Assembly (NCBI GenBank): GCA_034440395.1
Contig: JAWXBW010000009.1
Location: 1-64,000 of the forward strand
Direction: 5' to 3'
DNA length: 64,000 nt
Source: JAAUTS01 sp034440395
GTDB lineage: Bacteria > Verrucomicrobiota > Verrucomicrobiia > Methylacidiphilales > JAAUTS01
Positions 52,753 through 62,329 of the stretch are shown here, piece after piece. The notes under the pieces are model-generated. The model made no database searches. It saw only the letters and a program-made list of their open reading frames with translations, and was not told where the DNA came from. A program made the position numbers and the translations under genes. Positions within the stretch are counted from its first letter, which is position 1; the number at the start of each line of letters is the position of its first letter.

Positions 52753-55317
52753 ATGCCCCCTTTAACTGAGCACTCTTCTCCGCACGCCCCAGCTGGCTTG
52801 GCTGTGGCAAAGCTCGGACATAAAATTAAAAAAAAGGCTTCCCTCCCCCTTAACGATTCTCTTGCCCGTAAACTAGCCTCCTTCAGCGCTGCTGAACTTA
52901 AACTACGACAAAAAAAGTTGGAGGCTCTCGCCCTCGAACAAGGAGTCAGCTTTCAAGTTCCTAGCTCCGGAGAAACGAATGATCAAGACTGGCAATTAGA
53001 TATCCTTCCCTTCGTCATTCCTCCAGATGAATGGAAACTCTTAGAGGCAGGTTTAATTCAACGGATGCGGGCTTTTGACCGGTTCTTAACTGATCTCTAT
53101 TCGGAGCAACGTATCTTAAAGGAAAAAGTCATTCCTTATGAGTTGATCCTGAACGATCCCACCTTTCTCCGCCAATGCATGGGCATGCAAAATTCCGCAC
53201 AACAAAACCGGCAACTGCTCATGGGCGCAGTTGATTTAGTGCGGACACAGGACGGTAAATGGCTGGCCACGCAGCAACAGTGCTCAACGCCTTTCGGCTT
53301 ATCCTATGTAATTCAGCACCGCCGCATGTTAAATCAGGCTTTCCCTGAATTGTTTGAATCCATGAATGTGCAGCCTGTCTTTTCCTTCAGCACGGAATTG
53401 GTGGAAGCTCTTTCAAGTTTCACGGATAAGCCCTCTCCTCACATCGTGCTACTGAGTAAGGCCAATACAACCGAAAATGATTTTGAAGAAAGCTTCTTAG
53501 CACGCCGTATGGGGATTGCGGTGGTGAACCCTGTGGATCTGATCGTCCGGGAGGGGCGCGTTTTCTTAAAAACCATCACAGGCTTAGAACAAGTGGATGT
53601 GATTTACCGCCGCATACCCACACATCAACTAGACCCGATTGCCTTCGGTCCCAGCGGCACCTATGGCATACCAGGACTAATTAATTGCGTGCGTAAGGGA
53701 ACCGTGGCCGTAGCCAACAGCATCGGCTCAGGCATTGCGGATAATAAAGCTCTTTTACGTTACGCTGACCAAATTATTTCTTATTACCTAGGTGAAAAAG
53801 CTCTCTTAGAAACTGTAGATACCTATGCCTGTGCCGACCCCGATCAGCGGGACTACGTCAAATCACAAGCATCCTCTATGTTACTCAAACCTTTACATCG
53901 AGAAGGTCAACTAAGTCGTTTCTATGATACAAATCAGCGAACCGAGTATCAAAAAAAATTAACTCAACTTTTTCAAGAATCTCCTGAACGTGTCGTAGCA
54001 CAACCCTTTGTTGATGCCTCCACCGTGCCTCGTTATGACAAAGGTCGCCTTGTTCCGCTTCCCGTCTACCTGCGTGCCTTTGTCCTATTAGGCCCAAACC
54101 CGATGGTCTTACCCGGCGGCTTAACTAGGCAGGCACTAACCACAGACCCGCACTACTACATAGCCGATTTAGCTGGCGGTGCTAAAGACACTTGGGTACC
54201 AGCCTTATCAGCAAGTCGCCCGCGAAAGAAGACGCATCTACGCATGCCTAAAATCGATTTAGGTAACCGCGAGTTTCATATTGCTAGCAGCGTAGCTGAA
54301 TCCATCTACTGGATCGGACGCTACACGGAACGAGCAGAAAACACAGCACGTATGGTTCGCATCATGGAAGAATGCGGCTGGAAGCAGTTGGGAAAAGATC
54401 AGAAACTCAGCCTCTGGCCTCTTTGGCAAGGCGTCACCGCCACAACTGGAAATCGAACCTTACTCAAACAAATCGAGCCTCCACGCCAAGTCCATTCCCT
54501 AGGCTTGGAGCTGGTACTTCACGGGAAAAATCCTGCCTCCATTCCCGCCTGCATCCATGCGGCCTACCAAAACGCCCGCGAGATCCGAGAATATCTCACC
54601 TTAGAAGTCTGGACTATCCTAAGCCGACTCCATACCAAGACGAATCAACTGAGTGAAAAGAAAAAGGCTAATAGCGCAGAGTTGCAAGATAGCTGCTTAC
54701 AAGTAACTGACACCATCGCCAGTCTTAATGGCACCCTGCGTCGCACCATGCCCAATGACGAGACTTTAGAGTTTTATCAACTAGGTCTTTTGATTGAACG
54801 AGCCACAGCCACAGTAACAATGTTGGACACCGTGTTAAGCTGCACCTTAATTAACCTAGAACCCAGCAAGCACTCTGATCCCGATTTAACACTACTCCTG
54901 CGCTTGCTAGGGTCACTTGATTCGTATCAACGAGAATATCGTTCACGCACCCACTCTGGACAGGTGGCCGATCTGCTCTGGCGTCACCACCAAACCCCCA
55001 GTTCCGTGGCCTTCTGCGCCAAACACCTGCGTTATGGCATACTCAATATTTTAAAAGCTGGAAAAAACCCTCCAGAAAAATCTCTACCTTACCAAAGCAT
55101 AGAATTGCTCCTGACCCATCTAAAAGAAATTAATGTCCTCAAATTATTTCCCCAAACCGCCTTTGATGAAGACATCCTCCTACCAGTGCGGCAAGCGCAT
55201 CTGGATCAGATGTTGAAACGAGTAAATCAACAAGGCACCAAGTTGGCGCGTCATTTATATAAAATGCATGAACAGATTGAAGACACGTTTTTTAGCCATC
55301 AAGCAGGGCAAGCGTAA
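52753..55317 (+). CDS. Circularly permuted ATP-grasp protein fused to an alpha-E domain
   Basis: In this 854-residue protein residues about 60-485 form the circularly permuted type 2 ATP-grasp domain: ILNDPTFLRQCMGM, DLVRTQDGKWLATQQQCSTP, RRMGIAVVNPVDLIVREGRV, DVIYRR, AVANSIGSGIADNKALLRY. Residues about 510-850 form an alpha-E domain (SSVAESIYWIGRYTERAENT). In many genomes these are two neighbouring genes, often with a transglutaminase-like protease; here they are one chain with no such protease nearby. The likely activity is ATP-dependent amide or peptide bond formation. The substrate is unknown. Confidence 0.85.
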   Translation: MPPLTEHSSPHAPAGLAVAKLGHKIKKKASLPLNDSLARKLASFSAAELKLRQKKLEALALEQGVSFQVPSSGETNDQDWQLDILPFVIPPDEWKLLEAGLIQRMRAFDRFLTDLYSEQRILKEKVIPYELILNDPTFLRQCMGMQNSAQQNRQLLMGAVDLVRTQDGKWLATQQQCSTPFGLSYVIQHRRMLNQAFPELFESMNVQPVFSFSTELVEALSSFTDKPSPHIVLLSKANTTENDFEESFLARRMGIAVVNPVDLIVREGRVFLKTITGLEQVDVIYRRIPTHQLDPIAFGPSGTYGIPGLINCVRKGTVAVANSIGSGIADNKALLRYADQIISYYLGEKALLETVDTYACADPDQRDYVKSQASSMLLKPLHREGQLSRFYDTNQRTEYQKKLTQLFQESPERVVAQPFVDASTVPRYDKGRLVPLPVYLRAFVLLGPNPMVLPGGLTRQALTTDPHYYIADLAGGAKDTWVPALSASRPRKKTHLRMPKIDLGNREFHIASSVAESIYWIGRYTERAENTARMVRIMEECGWKQLGKDQKLSLWPLWQGVTATTGNRTLLKQIEPPRQVHSLGLELVLHGKNPASIPACIHAAYQNAREIREYLTLEVWTILSRLHTKTNQLSEKKKANSAELQDSCLQVTDTIASLNGTLRRTMPNDETLEFYQLGLLIERATATVTMLDTVLSCTLINLEPSKHSDPDLTLLLRLLGSLDSYQREYRSRTHSGQVADLLWRHHQTPSSVAFCAKHLRYGILNILKAGKNPPEKSLPYQSIELLLTHLKEINVLKLFPQTAFDEDILLPVRQAHLDQMLKRVNQQGTKLARHLYKMHEQIEDTFFSHQAGQA

Positions 55318-55380
55318 CATGACTTACTCCTAAACTCAAAATCGCCTTGCGCCGTGTAAAAAGCACTCCATATTCTTTCT

Positions 55381-56781
55381 ATGTCACTAGATATTAAAGA
55401 ACTAATCACGACACGTTTAGGGGAAAATTACGAACTCCACGATCGTCATGTTAACAAGACCCTCGTTAAAGTTCTCCGCACCATTGGTTTTGATAAAGTA
55501 TATGCCCGTGCTGAAGGCTCTTACCTCTATGACATGGACGGCAACGCCTACCTAGACTTCCTCAGCGGCTATGGCGTCTTCAATATTGGACGCAACCATC
55601 CCAAGATCCAGCAAGTGATCAAAGACGTCATGGAAATGGATCTGCCTAACATGGTGCAAATGGATTGCGCCCTGCTCAGCGGCTTACTGGCTGAAGCTAT
55701 CACTAAACGCACCGGCCCCAACTTAGACGCCGTCTTCTTCTGTAACTCCGGCACCGAAGCTGTCGAAGGCGCTTTAAAATTCGCCCGCTGCGCCAGTGGC
55801 AAACCCGGTGTCGTTGCCGTCGAAGGCTCCTACCATGGCCTCAGCATGGGTGCCCTCTCCATCACCCATAGCGGCAACTTCCGCGAAGGCTTCGGCCCCT
55901 TTTTAAATGATGTTCAATTCGTCAAACATAACGACATTAACGATCTCGAAGCCAAACTTAAAACAGGCACAATCGGCACCTTCATCATTGAGCTTGTCCA
56001 AGGTAAAGGCGTGAAAATCGTTTCTGACGCCTACATCCTCCAAGCCCGTGAGCTCTGCCGTAAATACAAAACCCTTTTTATTTCGGATGAAGTCCAAACA
56101 GGCATGGGACGAACCGGAAAACTCTTCGCCTACCAACACTGGGATCTAGACCCTGACATCATTACCATAGCGAAAGCACTTAGCGGGGGCTACGTCCCAG
56201 CAGCAGGCTTCGTCACGCGCCGAGATATCTATCAGAAAGTCTATTCTCGTCTTGATCGCTGTGTCGCCCATTCTACAACCTTTGGGCGTAATAACCTAGC
56301 TATGGCCTGCGGCCTCGCTACCATCGACATTATTGAAGAAGAAAAACTAGCTGAAAACGCTGCCCTCCGTGGTGCCCAACTCCTTGAGCGTCTGCAAGAA
56401 CTCCAGAAAAGACACGACATGATCAAAGAAGTCCGCGGCAAAGGCCTCATGCTCGCCATCGAATTTCAAGAGCCCAAGTCCCTCAAACTTAAACTAGCTT
56501 GGAAAGGAATCCACGCTGTCGATAAAGGACTCTTTGCCCAAATGATTGTGACGCCTTTGCTGCAAAAACACCGCATCCTTGCACAAGTGGCTGGTCACAA
56601 CATGGACGTTGTTAAAATCTTGCCACCATTGATTATAGGTGAAAAAGAAATAGATTTATTCGTTCACGCGCTTGACGACACCATCCAAAGCCTGACCAGT
56701 TTTCCCGGTCCCGTCTGGGATTTCGGAGCTAACCTAGTTAAAGCCGCCTTAAGTAACGGCTACGTCTCAGCCAGTCGCTAA
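55381..56781 (+). CDS. Class III PLP-dependent aminotransferase
   Basis: The 466-residue protein has fold-type I aminotransferase motifs: FFCNSGTEAVEGALKFAR (PLP phosphate), GSYHGLSMGAL, FISDEVQTGMGRTG (Asp236, pyridine nitrogen) and IAKALSGGYVPAAGF (Lys265, Schiff base). It resembles the ornithine/acetylornithine and putrescine branch but has N- and C-terminal extensions. The amino donor is not predictable. It follows the ATP-grasp fusion by 63 bases on the same strand, suggesting a joint pathway. Confidence 0.88.
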   Translation: MSLDIKELITTRLGENYELHDRHVNKTLVKVLRTIGFDKVYARAEGSYLYDMDGNAYLDFLSGYGVFNIGRNHPKIQQVIKDVMEMDLPNMVQMDCALLSGLLAEAITKRTGPNLDAVFFCNSGTEAVEGALKFARCASGKPGVVAVEGSYHGLSMGALSITHSGNFREGFGPFLNDVQFVKHNDINDLEAKLKTGTIGTFIIELVQGKGVKIVSDAYILQARELCRKYKTLFISDEVQTGMGRTGKLFAYQHWDLDPDIITIAKALSGGYVPAAGFVTRRDIYQKVYSRLDRCVAHSTTFGRNNLAMACGLATIDIIEEEKLAENAALRGAQLLERLQELQKRHDMIKEVRGKGLMLAIEFQEPKSLKLKLAWKGIHAVDKGLFAQMIVTPLLQKHRILAQVAGHNMDVVKILPPLIIGEKEIDLFVHALDDTIQSLTSFPGPVWDFGANLVKAALSNGYVSASR

Positions 56782-56873
56782 AAATAAATCGAGTTCCATT
56801 AAATAATAGGCACATGATCTGGCCTTAGAGCTTTGTCATGAAAGACGTAGTTATACCTTTAAAACCTTATTTA

Positions 56874-57809
56874 TTATCTATGCGGGAGCATTTTTTGGTA
56901 GGCCTCTAAAGTTTTTTGAATACCTAGCTTTAGCTTAATAGAGGGACTCCAACCTAATTTGTTTTGAGCTTTTGACGGATCGGACTGCCAGCAGGTAGTG
57001 TCCCAAACACGATTAGGCATTGTTCCCCATTCTGGCCTTTCTGAAATGGAAAGCAATTCCGAAAAGATTTCTACTACTTGACGCAGAGTCGTTTGAGTGC
57101 CTGAACCTATATTGAAAACTTCACCGCAGTTCAACGAGGCTTTGGAGGCGGCAAGAATAAAGGCCTTCACACAGTCTTCCGTGTGAACAAAATCACGTGC
57201 AGTATCAGGGTTAGTGAGCGTAGGGAAACTTCCTTCTAAACCTTTCCGAATCATAGAGGGAATGAGGCGTTGCGAGTCTTCGTAAGGGCCATAGATGGAA
57301 TAAAGTCTTAAAGTGACAACTGGTAAGTTCTGGCTTTTCCCAATAAAATGACAATAGTTGGTAGCAGCATTTTTAGTTGTGGCATAGAGGCTGTTTGGTT
57401 CTGGTAGTTCTTCTTCTGTCGGGGCATGATCTTTGGCACCATATTCAGAAGAAGAACCAGCTTGCACAAAAGCTTCAAACCCCGTTTGTGCAGCAGCGTC
57501 TAGTAGAGCAACCGTTCCCGAAAAATTTGATGCAATAATTGGGGTTGCATCTGTTTGCCACGAATAAGCGCCATGAGCCGCGAGATTAAATATCCAATCT
57601 GGGCACAGTCTGGAAAGAAACTGTTGCAGTGCTGCATAGTTTTCTAAATTAATCTCATGAATTTGGACTTCCTTCTCAATGCCATCAAGACGCCATGTAG
57701 AGTGATTAGGTCGCAGTAAAAGGGTGACTTGGTGCCCTTCACTTAAAAGCCTTCTGACTAGATTTATACCGATGAATCCAGTTCCGCCAGTGACAAGGCA
57801 ACGTTTCAT
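56874..57809 (-). CDS. NAD-dependent sugar epimerase/dehydratase (extended SDR)
   Basis: The 311-residue protein has the NAD-binding GGTGFIG (8-14), a Ser-rich catalytic strand AGSSSEYGAKD and the YATTK pair (Tyr and Lys of the SDR triad). It also has ARDFVHTEDCVKAFI and FNIGSGTQTTLRQVV. Such enzymes act on nucleotide sugars. It is the last gene of the glycan cluster, 11 bases after the sulfotransferase-like gene. Confidence 0.9.
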   Translation of the reverse strand: MKRCLVTGGTGFIGINLVRRLLSEGHQVTLLLRPNHSTWRLDGIEKEVQIHEINLENYAALQQFLSRLCPDWIFNLAAHGAYSWQTDATPIIASNFSGTVALLDAAAQTGFEAFVQAGSSSEYGAKDHAPTEEELPEPNSLYATTKNAATNYCHFIGKSQNLPVVTLRLYSIYGPYEDSQRLIPSMIRKGLEGSFPTLTNPDTARDFVHTEDCVKAFILAASKASLNCGEVFNIGSGTQTTLRQVVEIFSELLSISERPEWGTMPNRVWDTTCWQSDPSKAQNKLGWSPSIKLKLGIQKTLEAYQKMLPHR

Positions 57810-57820
57810 TGCGTTAGAGG

Positions 57821-58747
57821 TCAGAGAAAAGATTTGTAGTCTAGACTCTCAAGAAGACTGTGAGTCCATTCTCTGACCTCATCTTTTTCATGAGCTGATA
57901 ATTCTAGAGCTGTAGATTTATTGGCTTCAGGGGTTGCCTTCTTGATCGTGCCCCACGGAAAAACCTCTTGAAGTGGCTCTCCGTTCCATGATGTAGTTTT
58001 AAGAGTTGGTTCGGGCTGAAGACCAAGTTTTTCACACAGCTTTCCTAGAACGGAGAATGGATCCTGTAGCGTATCTTCTGTTCTTAATATGTGTAGCCGA
58101 CTAGGGAAATTTTTTTGAATGCGTAAAGCGTATTCCTGGTTTAAGACCCAACCAGTCATGTAGTCTGACATGGAATGCGGTACGGGTCTTTTTTTAGTAT
58201 CTGCATAGGCAGACCAAGGGTTACGCACGACATGAACAAAATGGGCCTGCGGTAATTCTTCTAATATTTTAGCGGCATCTACAACGAGAATGGGGCTATA
58301 GCCGACATAATATTTTTCCTTACCAGAGGTCTTATAATCTTTCCAAGCCTGAAAGGTAGCTTGGAAAAAAGCGGCCATGTTGTTAGCACGGCTGCGCCCG
58401 GTGCGGGAGATGATATCCACATAGATTTTAGCTCGATCATCATCAGAAAAATCAAAGGGTATGTGCCGGAATTTGCTCACATGAGGGGTGCGGGCACGGA
58501 CTTTTGCTTCTTCGTCAATAATGTCGTAATAATCTTGTAAGGGACTAGAGGCGAGATTGAATACGGGCCAGCGATATTTAACAGGGAAAAGTGAACTCAG
58601 CCGATCTGTCACATAGCGAGTGCCTAGCTGTGATTCGAAAGGGTATACGAAGAGTTCGGGGTGGCCATCTAGGAAGCGGTGGGTGACATTCCCGCCGTTT
58701 TCATACATGGCACCTAACATTAAAAGTTTAAAATCAGAATTTTGCAT
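57821..58747 (-). CDS. Sulfotransferase-like protein
   Basis: From the ATG at 58747 (MQNSDFKLLMLGAM) the protein is 308 residues. HFVHVVRNPWSAYADTKKRP matches the 3'-phosphate-binding strand of PAPS sulfotransferases. The usual N-terminal RSGT-type PAPS loop is replaced by GAMYENGGNVTHRFLDGHPE, so activity is uncertain. The start overlaps the preceding gene by 14 bases. In this context it probably modifies a glycan. Confidence 0.7.
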   Translation of the reverse strand: MQNSDFKLLMLGAMYENGGNVTHRFLDGHPELFVYPFESQLGTRYVTDRLSSLFPVKYRWPVFNLASSPLQDYYDIIDEEAKVRARTPHVSKFRHIPFDFSDDDRAKIYVDIISRTGRSRANNMAAFFQATFQAWKDYKTSGKEKYYVGYSPILVVDAAKILEELPQAHFVHVVRNPWSAYADTKKRPVPHSMSDYMTGWVLNQEYALRIQKNFPSRLHILRTEDTLQDPFSVLGKLCEKLGLQPEPTLKTTSWNGEPLQEVFPWGTIKKATPEANKSTALELSAHEKDEVREWTHSLLESLDYKSFL

Positions 58748-59894
58748 GATTGGTTTTCTGTTGTTTGACAAGGTTGTAAAATAGCCGTTTCGTACGTTCA
58801 ATGGCAATCTTAGTATTACCATAAAATGGAAAGCCAGAGCTAAGCGAACTTGGTATCCATTCAAGTGCAAAAATTTGATTACCTTGCGGCCAGAGGTAAC
58901 TCCCCAGAAAGTCGCCTGTTTTTAAATCTAAAGCATGAATACCACAGCAACATTTTTCAGGATTTAGGCCAGGAGCGTAGTGTTGGAAGCGAGGCAGCAC
59001 ACGCGAGGTGCCAACAAAAACTACATCCTGACAGAAACTCAGGCCTCGCGTCCAACCAGGCAGTGTTTGCCGAATTTTATAGCTTCCGTTTTGGACGGTT
59101 CCGAAAGTACCATAACCACTGTTGTTGACCCAGAGTTTCTTTTTGAAGAGTCGCGCTGAGTGTGGCCGTGTCAGCCCGGAGACGATAGGAATTTTAGTTT
59201 CCCCAGAAAAAATAACCCCACGTCCATCAACTGGAAAATTTAGGTGTCCCGGTCTCCGGCTGCTAGGTGCGGCAACAGACGCTGAAAAAAAGGAGCTTTG
59301 CAGGTCTTTGCCTGCGGCGATGGAATTAAGTTGAAGATAGTTTAGGTCAAAGGCTCCGGCATATTTATCAAGGCAGTGGGGCCACCAAACACGTTGCCAA
59401 GAACCATCTTCTTCTAAGCGTATGACGGCATTTTGTCCCACGGCATTCGCATGCAGGTGACCTCCGATAAAAGCCAAGTCATGAATGTACGTTTTTCCTG
59501 GATAGAACCAGCTGCGAGTAGGTATGAGCAGATGATCTTTTTCTGTTGAGGGTGAAAGTTCAAAAACTTGATTCGGATTGCGTGTGCAGGCGACGTAAAT
59601 ATTTTTGGTGTCAGGTTTGAAGGCTAATCCAGAAGGATGGGGTAATCGGAGGTAAGAAATCCTAGGGTTTCCTTGCGGCATGGAAAAAGATTGAATCAGG
59701 TGTTCGTACTCACGCGTAGCGAGGAGTGTGATTTTAAGTTTTTCTATCACTTCCCACCATTGTCCGTAGGCTTTACCTTCTAAAAGTCCTGGAGAAACTT
59801 TCCCTGCATCACTCCAAAAAGAAAGAGCTTCAGCAGGGTGACGCCATTCACGACTGTGTGCCTCCCAGAGGCTTTCTTTTGTTGATTCTTTCAT
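58734..59894 (-). CDS. Conserved protein with a beta-propeller-like region (TIGR03032/DUF4915-like)
   Basis: The protein of about 386 residues has repeated strand patterns: HPSGLAFKPDTKNIYVACTR, YIHDLAFIGGHLHANAVGQN, LTRPHSARLFKKKLWVNNSG, TRGLSFCQDVVFVGTSRVLP. This family occurs near sulfotransferases and glycosyltransferases in surface-glycan loci. No enzyme activity is established. It starts as ATGA on the glycosyltransferase stop. A Cys-rich CCCGIHAL lies near residue 330. Confidence 0.7.
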   Translation of the reverse strand: MKESTKESLWEAHSREWRHPAEALSFWSDAGKVSPGLLEGKAYGQWWEVIEKLKITLLATREYEHLIQSFSMPQGNPRISYLRLPHPSGLAFKPDTKNIYVACTRNPNQVFELSPSTEKDHLLIPTRSWFYPGKTYIHDLAFIGGHLHANAVGQNAVIRLEEDGSWQRVWWPHCLDKYAGAFDLNYLQLNSIAAGKDLQSSFFSASVAAPSSRRPGHLNFPVDGRGVIFSGETKIPIVSGLTRPHSARLFKKKLWVNNSGYGTFGTVQNGSYKIRQTLPGWTRGLSFCQDVVFVGTSRVLPRFQHYAPGLNPEKCCCGIHALDLKTGDFLGSYLWPQGNQIFALEWIPSSLSSGFPFYGNTKIAIERTKRLFYNLVKQQKTNHAKF

Positions 59895-60586
59895 GAGGGT
59901 AGACGAAGTTGCCACCATAATCGCAGAGCACCCAGATAAAGGCGTCTAGCACTGCGCCAACTTGTGGTGGACTTACCTCCATGGCGCCCATGGGAAAAGA
60001 TGGGTATTTCAAGAACGGGTTGATTTGTTCTACGGCAGACGATATTAAATTCGAGATCAATCAGATCGGAATTTTCTTGTAGTTCTTGCCATCCACAAAA
60101 TTTTCTAGAGAAAACTTTTGGGGTCCCATTAATGTCCCAATAGGAAAGATCAAACAAGGCGCGGCACTGGAGGTTGTAAAGCAAAGAGCCTAGTCGCCTA
60201 ACCCAATTATCTCGGATTTTACGATTAGCTTTAATCACTGCATTTGGGAAAGTTTGACTATAAAGCAGGAGCAAGACGAGAACATCTGGGGTGGTTCTGG
60301 CCAAGTTAGTGTAGCATAGAATATCTCCCCTCGCTACAGATAGCCCTAGGCGAACTGCCGACCCCCAGCCTTGTTGAGGGCTTTCTATGTGCCTGATTTG
60401 AGGGATTTTTTTTTCAAGTTCGAAACATAACTTAACGGAATTATCGCGGCAGCCATTAGTCACGAGAATTATTTCGTAAGGAAAATTTAGACGATCTAAT
60501 GCCTGAGAGTACTCACTAATCACAGAGGTAATGTGATCCTCTTGATTATAAACGGGTAGTACCACAGAAAAAACAACATCCTTCAT
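59891..60586 (-). CDS. Glycosyltransferase family 2 (GT-A) protein
   Basis: The 231-residue protein begins FSVVLPVYNQEDHITSVISE and has YEIILVTNGCRDNSV and GWGSAVRLGLSVARGDILCY. The place of the metal-binding DxD reads TNLARTTPD, so the canonical motif is missing. That makes it either an atypical member or catalytically altered. It is coupled by ATGA overlaps to the transketolase and propeller-like genes. Confidence 0.8.
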   Translation of the reverse strand: MKDVVFSVVLPVYNQEDHITSVISEYSQALDRLNFPYEIILVTNGCRDNSVKLCFELEKKIPQIRHIESPQQGWGSAVRLGLSVARGDILCYTNLARTTPDVLVLLLLYSQTFPNAVIKANRKIRDNWVRRLGSLLYNLQCRALFDLSYWDINGTPKVFSRKFCGWQELQENSDLIDLEFNIVCRRTNQPVLEIPIFSHGRHGGKSTTSWRSARRLYLGALRLWWQLRLPS

Positions 60587-61509
60587 GTAGCTGATTTTAG
60601 TTCCTGTAATATCCGTTTAACCATAGAGTGTGGGTCAATCCCAGACTTGATGTGCAAACTTTCCGTATTTCCTGTTCTGCCATTAGGCAAGGCCTCAACA
60701 CCGCAACGCACCAAACGGCAATCCAACTTTTTTTCGGCAATAATTTCGGCAGCTAAGCTGCCCAAGCCTCCAGTGATATAGTGGTTTTCAAGCGTAAAAA
60801 TAGTGCCTGTTTTGCACATGAATTCTGTTAGATCCTCCACGGGTGGTGGCGAAACAGAAGCAACTGCGACAACACCACAGGACAACTGTTGCTGCTCTAA
60901 GAGATCAGAAATTTTTAAAGCGTCTGAAGACATCGTTCCTAAAGCTAGAATACCGACTTGTGCGGGCGGCCTTAAAACATGAGCACCGCCTAATACAAAC
61001 CTACCATCTAGTCCCTGAACTATAGTTGTATCGTCCTTGCTGAGCCTATAATAAACAGGCTCAGGAATGTCCCAAGTTCGTAAAAAAGCTGTTTCTGCTT
61101 GCTGATAATCGCAGGGACTAATGATGTGAATGCCCGGTTGGCAGCGGAGACTGCCGATGTCATCTATACCATAATGAGTTAGCCCATTGTTACCGTAGTC
61201 GAAACCAGCACCAATACCGACAATACGAACGGGAAGTCGGTGATAGATGGGGCCGTTTCGAATAAACTCTAGAGGACGTAATACGCAAAAAGGTGCTATA
61301 GAATACACGTAGGGAATGTAGCCATCTTTAGCCAATCCTGAGGCTAAGCCCAACATATTTTGCTCAGCAACCCCGACGTTGAAGAAACGCTTAGGAAACT
61401 CATCAGCAAAAGGCTCAAGAGCCATAAAGCCCAGATCACCAGTTAAGAGGATAATGCGGTCATCTTGGCGTGCCAGCCGTATCAATGTCTGAACAAAGGC
61501 TTTCCTCAT
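60583..61509 (-). CDS. Transketolase C-terminal subunit
   Basis: The 308-residue protein contains the pyrimidine-binding and C-terminal transketolase domains: LLTGDLGFMALEPF, RFFNVGVAEQNMLGLASGLA (catalytic Glu) and GGLGSLAAEI. It pairs with the next gene to make one active enzyme. Split transketolases inside glycan clusters are thought to make or modify unusual sugars; that is inference. It overlaps both neighbours by four bases. Confidence 0.9.
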   Translation of the reverse strand: MRKAFVQTLIRLARQDDRIILLTGDLGFMALEPFADEFPKRFFNVGVAEQNMLGLASGLAKDGYIPYVYSIAPFCVLRPLEFIRNGPIYHRLPVRIVGIGAGFDYGNNGLTHYGIDDIGSLRCQPGIHIISPCDYQQAETAFLRTWDIPEPVYYRLSKDDTTIVQGLDGRFVLGGAHVLRPPAQVGILALGTMSSDALKISDLLEQQQLSCGVVAVASVSPPPVEDLTEFMCKTGTIFTLENHYITGGLGSLAAEIIAEKKLDCRLVRCGVEALPNGRTGNTESLHIKSGIDPHSMVKRILQELKSAT

Positions 61510-62285
61510 ACTCCTCCACCCAGCTCTTCCATAGCAGCGTGATAGTCAAGTTCAGAAAGTGGCAGATAATGCCATTTGATTTGATTTTCCATGAAAGAAA
61601 CTCCTTTACCAAAGATGGTTTTAGCAAGCAGGACTTTGGGTTTGGTTCCTATCTTGGCCGCTGATGAACACAATGCCGCTAAGTCGTGTCCGTCTACCTC
61701 CACAGCGTCCCAACCAAATGCTGCCCAGCGTTCCACTAAATTAAGCTGATTTAAGATGGTGCTTGTTTTACCTAAAGCCTGCTGACCATTCCAATCTACA
61801 ATAACAGTAAGATTGCTCAACTTATGATGCCCAGCAAACATGGCAGCTTCCCAAACGGACCCTTCATTGCACTCCGCATCACTTAAAAGTGCATAAACCT
61901 TGCGGTCATTGTTCTTCAAGCGGCTGGCTAGAGCCAAACCGCTAGCTACAGGTAGTCCCTGACCGAGAGACCCCGTGCTCCATTCAACTCCAGAAAGCTC
62001 ATGTTCAGGATGGACACCCAGCAAACTATTTTCATCGCAATAACTATTAAGCTGATTGCGTGTTAACCAGCCTTTCAAAAAAAGAGAAGCGTAAAGAGCT
62101 AGCGCGGCGTGACCCTTAGAAAGCACAAAATAATCTCGTAACGAATCCTTTGGGCCTGATGCTCTTAAAAGCGTTCCGTAAATAGCACACACTATCTCCG
62201 CTATAGATAAAGAACATCCAATATGGCCGTGATGTGAACGGTAAGATTGCTCTATTACTATCCGTCTGATTTCTTTTCCAGTCAC
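61506..62285 (-). CDS. Transketolase N-terminal subunit
   Basis: The 259-residue thiamine-diphosphate-binding half contains GHIGCSLSIAEIVCAIYG, LSKGHAALALYA, STGSLGQGLPVASGLALA and the cofactor motif SDAECNEGSVWEAA with DWN further on (Ser in place of the usual first Gly). It starts 44 bases after the membrane glycosyltransferase and overlaps its partner as ATGA. Confidence 0.91.
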   Translation of the reverse strand: MTGKEIRRIVIEQSYRSHHGHIGCSLSIAEIVCAIYGTLLRASGPKDSLRDYFVLSKGHAALALYASLFLKGWLTRNQLNSYCDENSLLGVHPEHELSGVEWSTGSLGQGLPVASGLALASRLKNNDRKVYALLSDAECNEGSVWEAAMFAGHHKLSNLTVIVDWNGQQALGKTSTILNQLNLVERWAAFGWDAVEVDGHDLAALCSSAAKIGTKPKVLLAKTIFGKGVSFMENQIKWHYLPLSELDYHAAMEELGGGV

Positions 62286-62329
62286 TGTTGAAGTCTTCCA
62301 GTTAGCAAGGATCTGCCAATATTAAAGTG

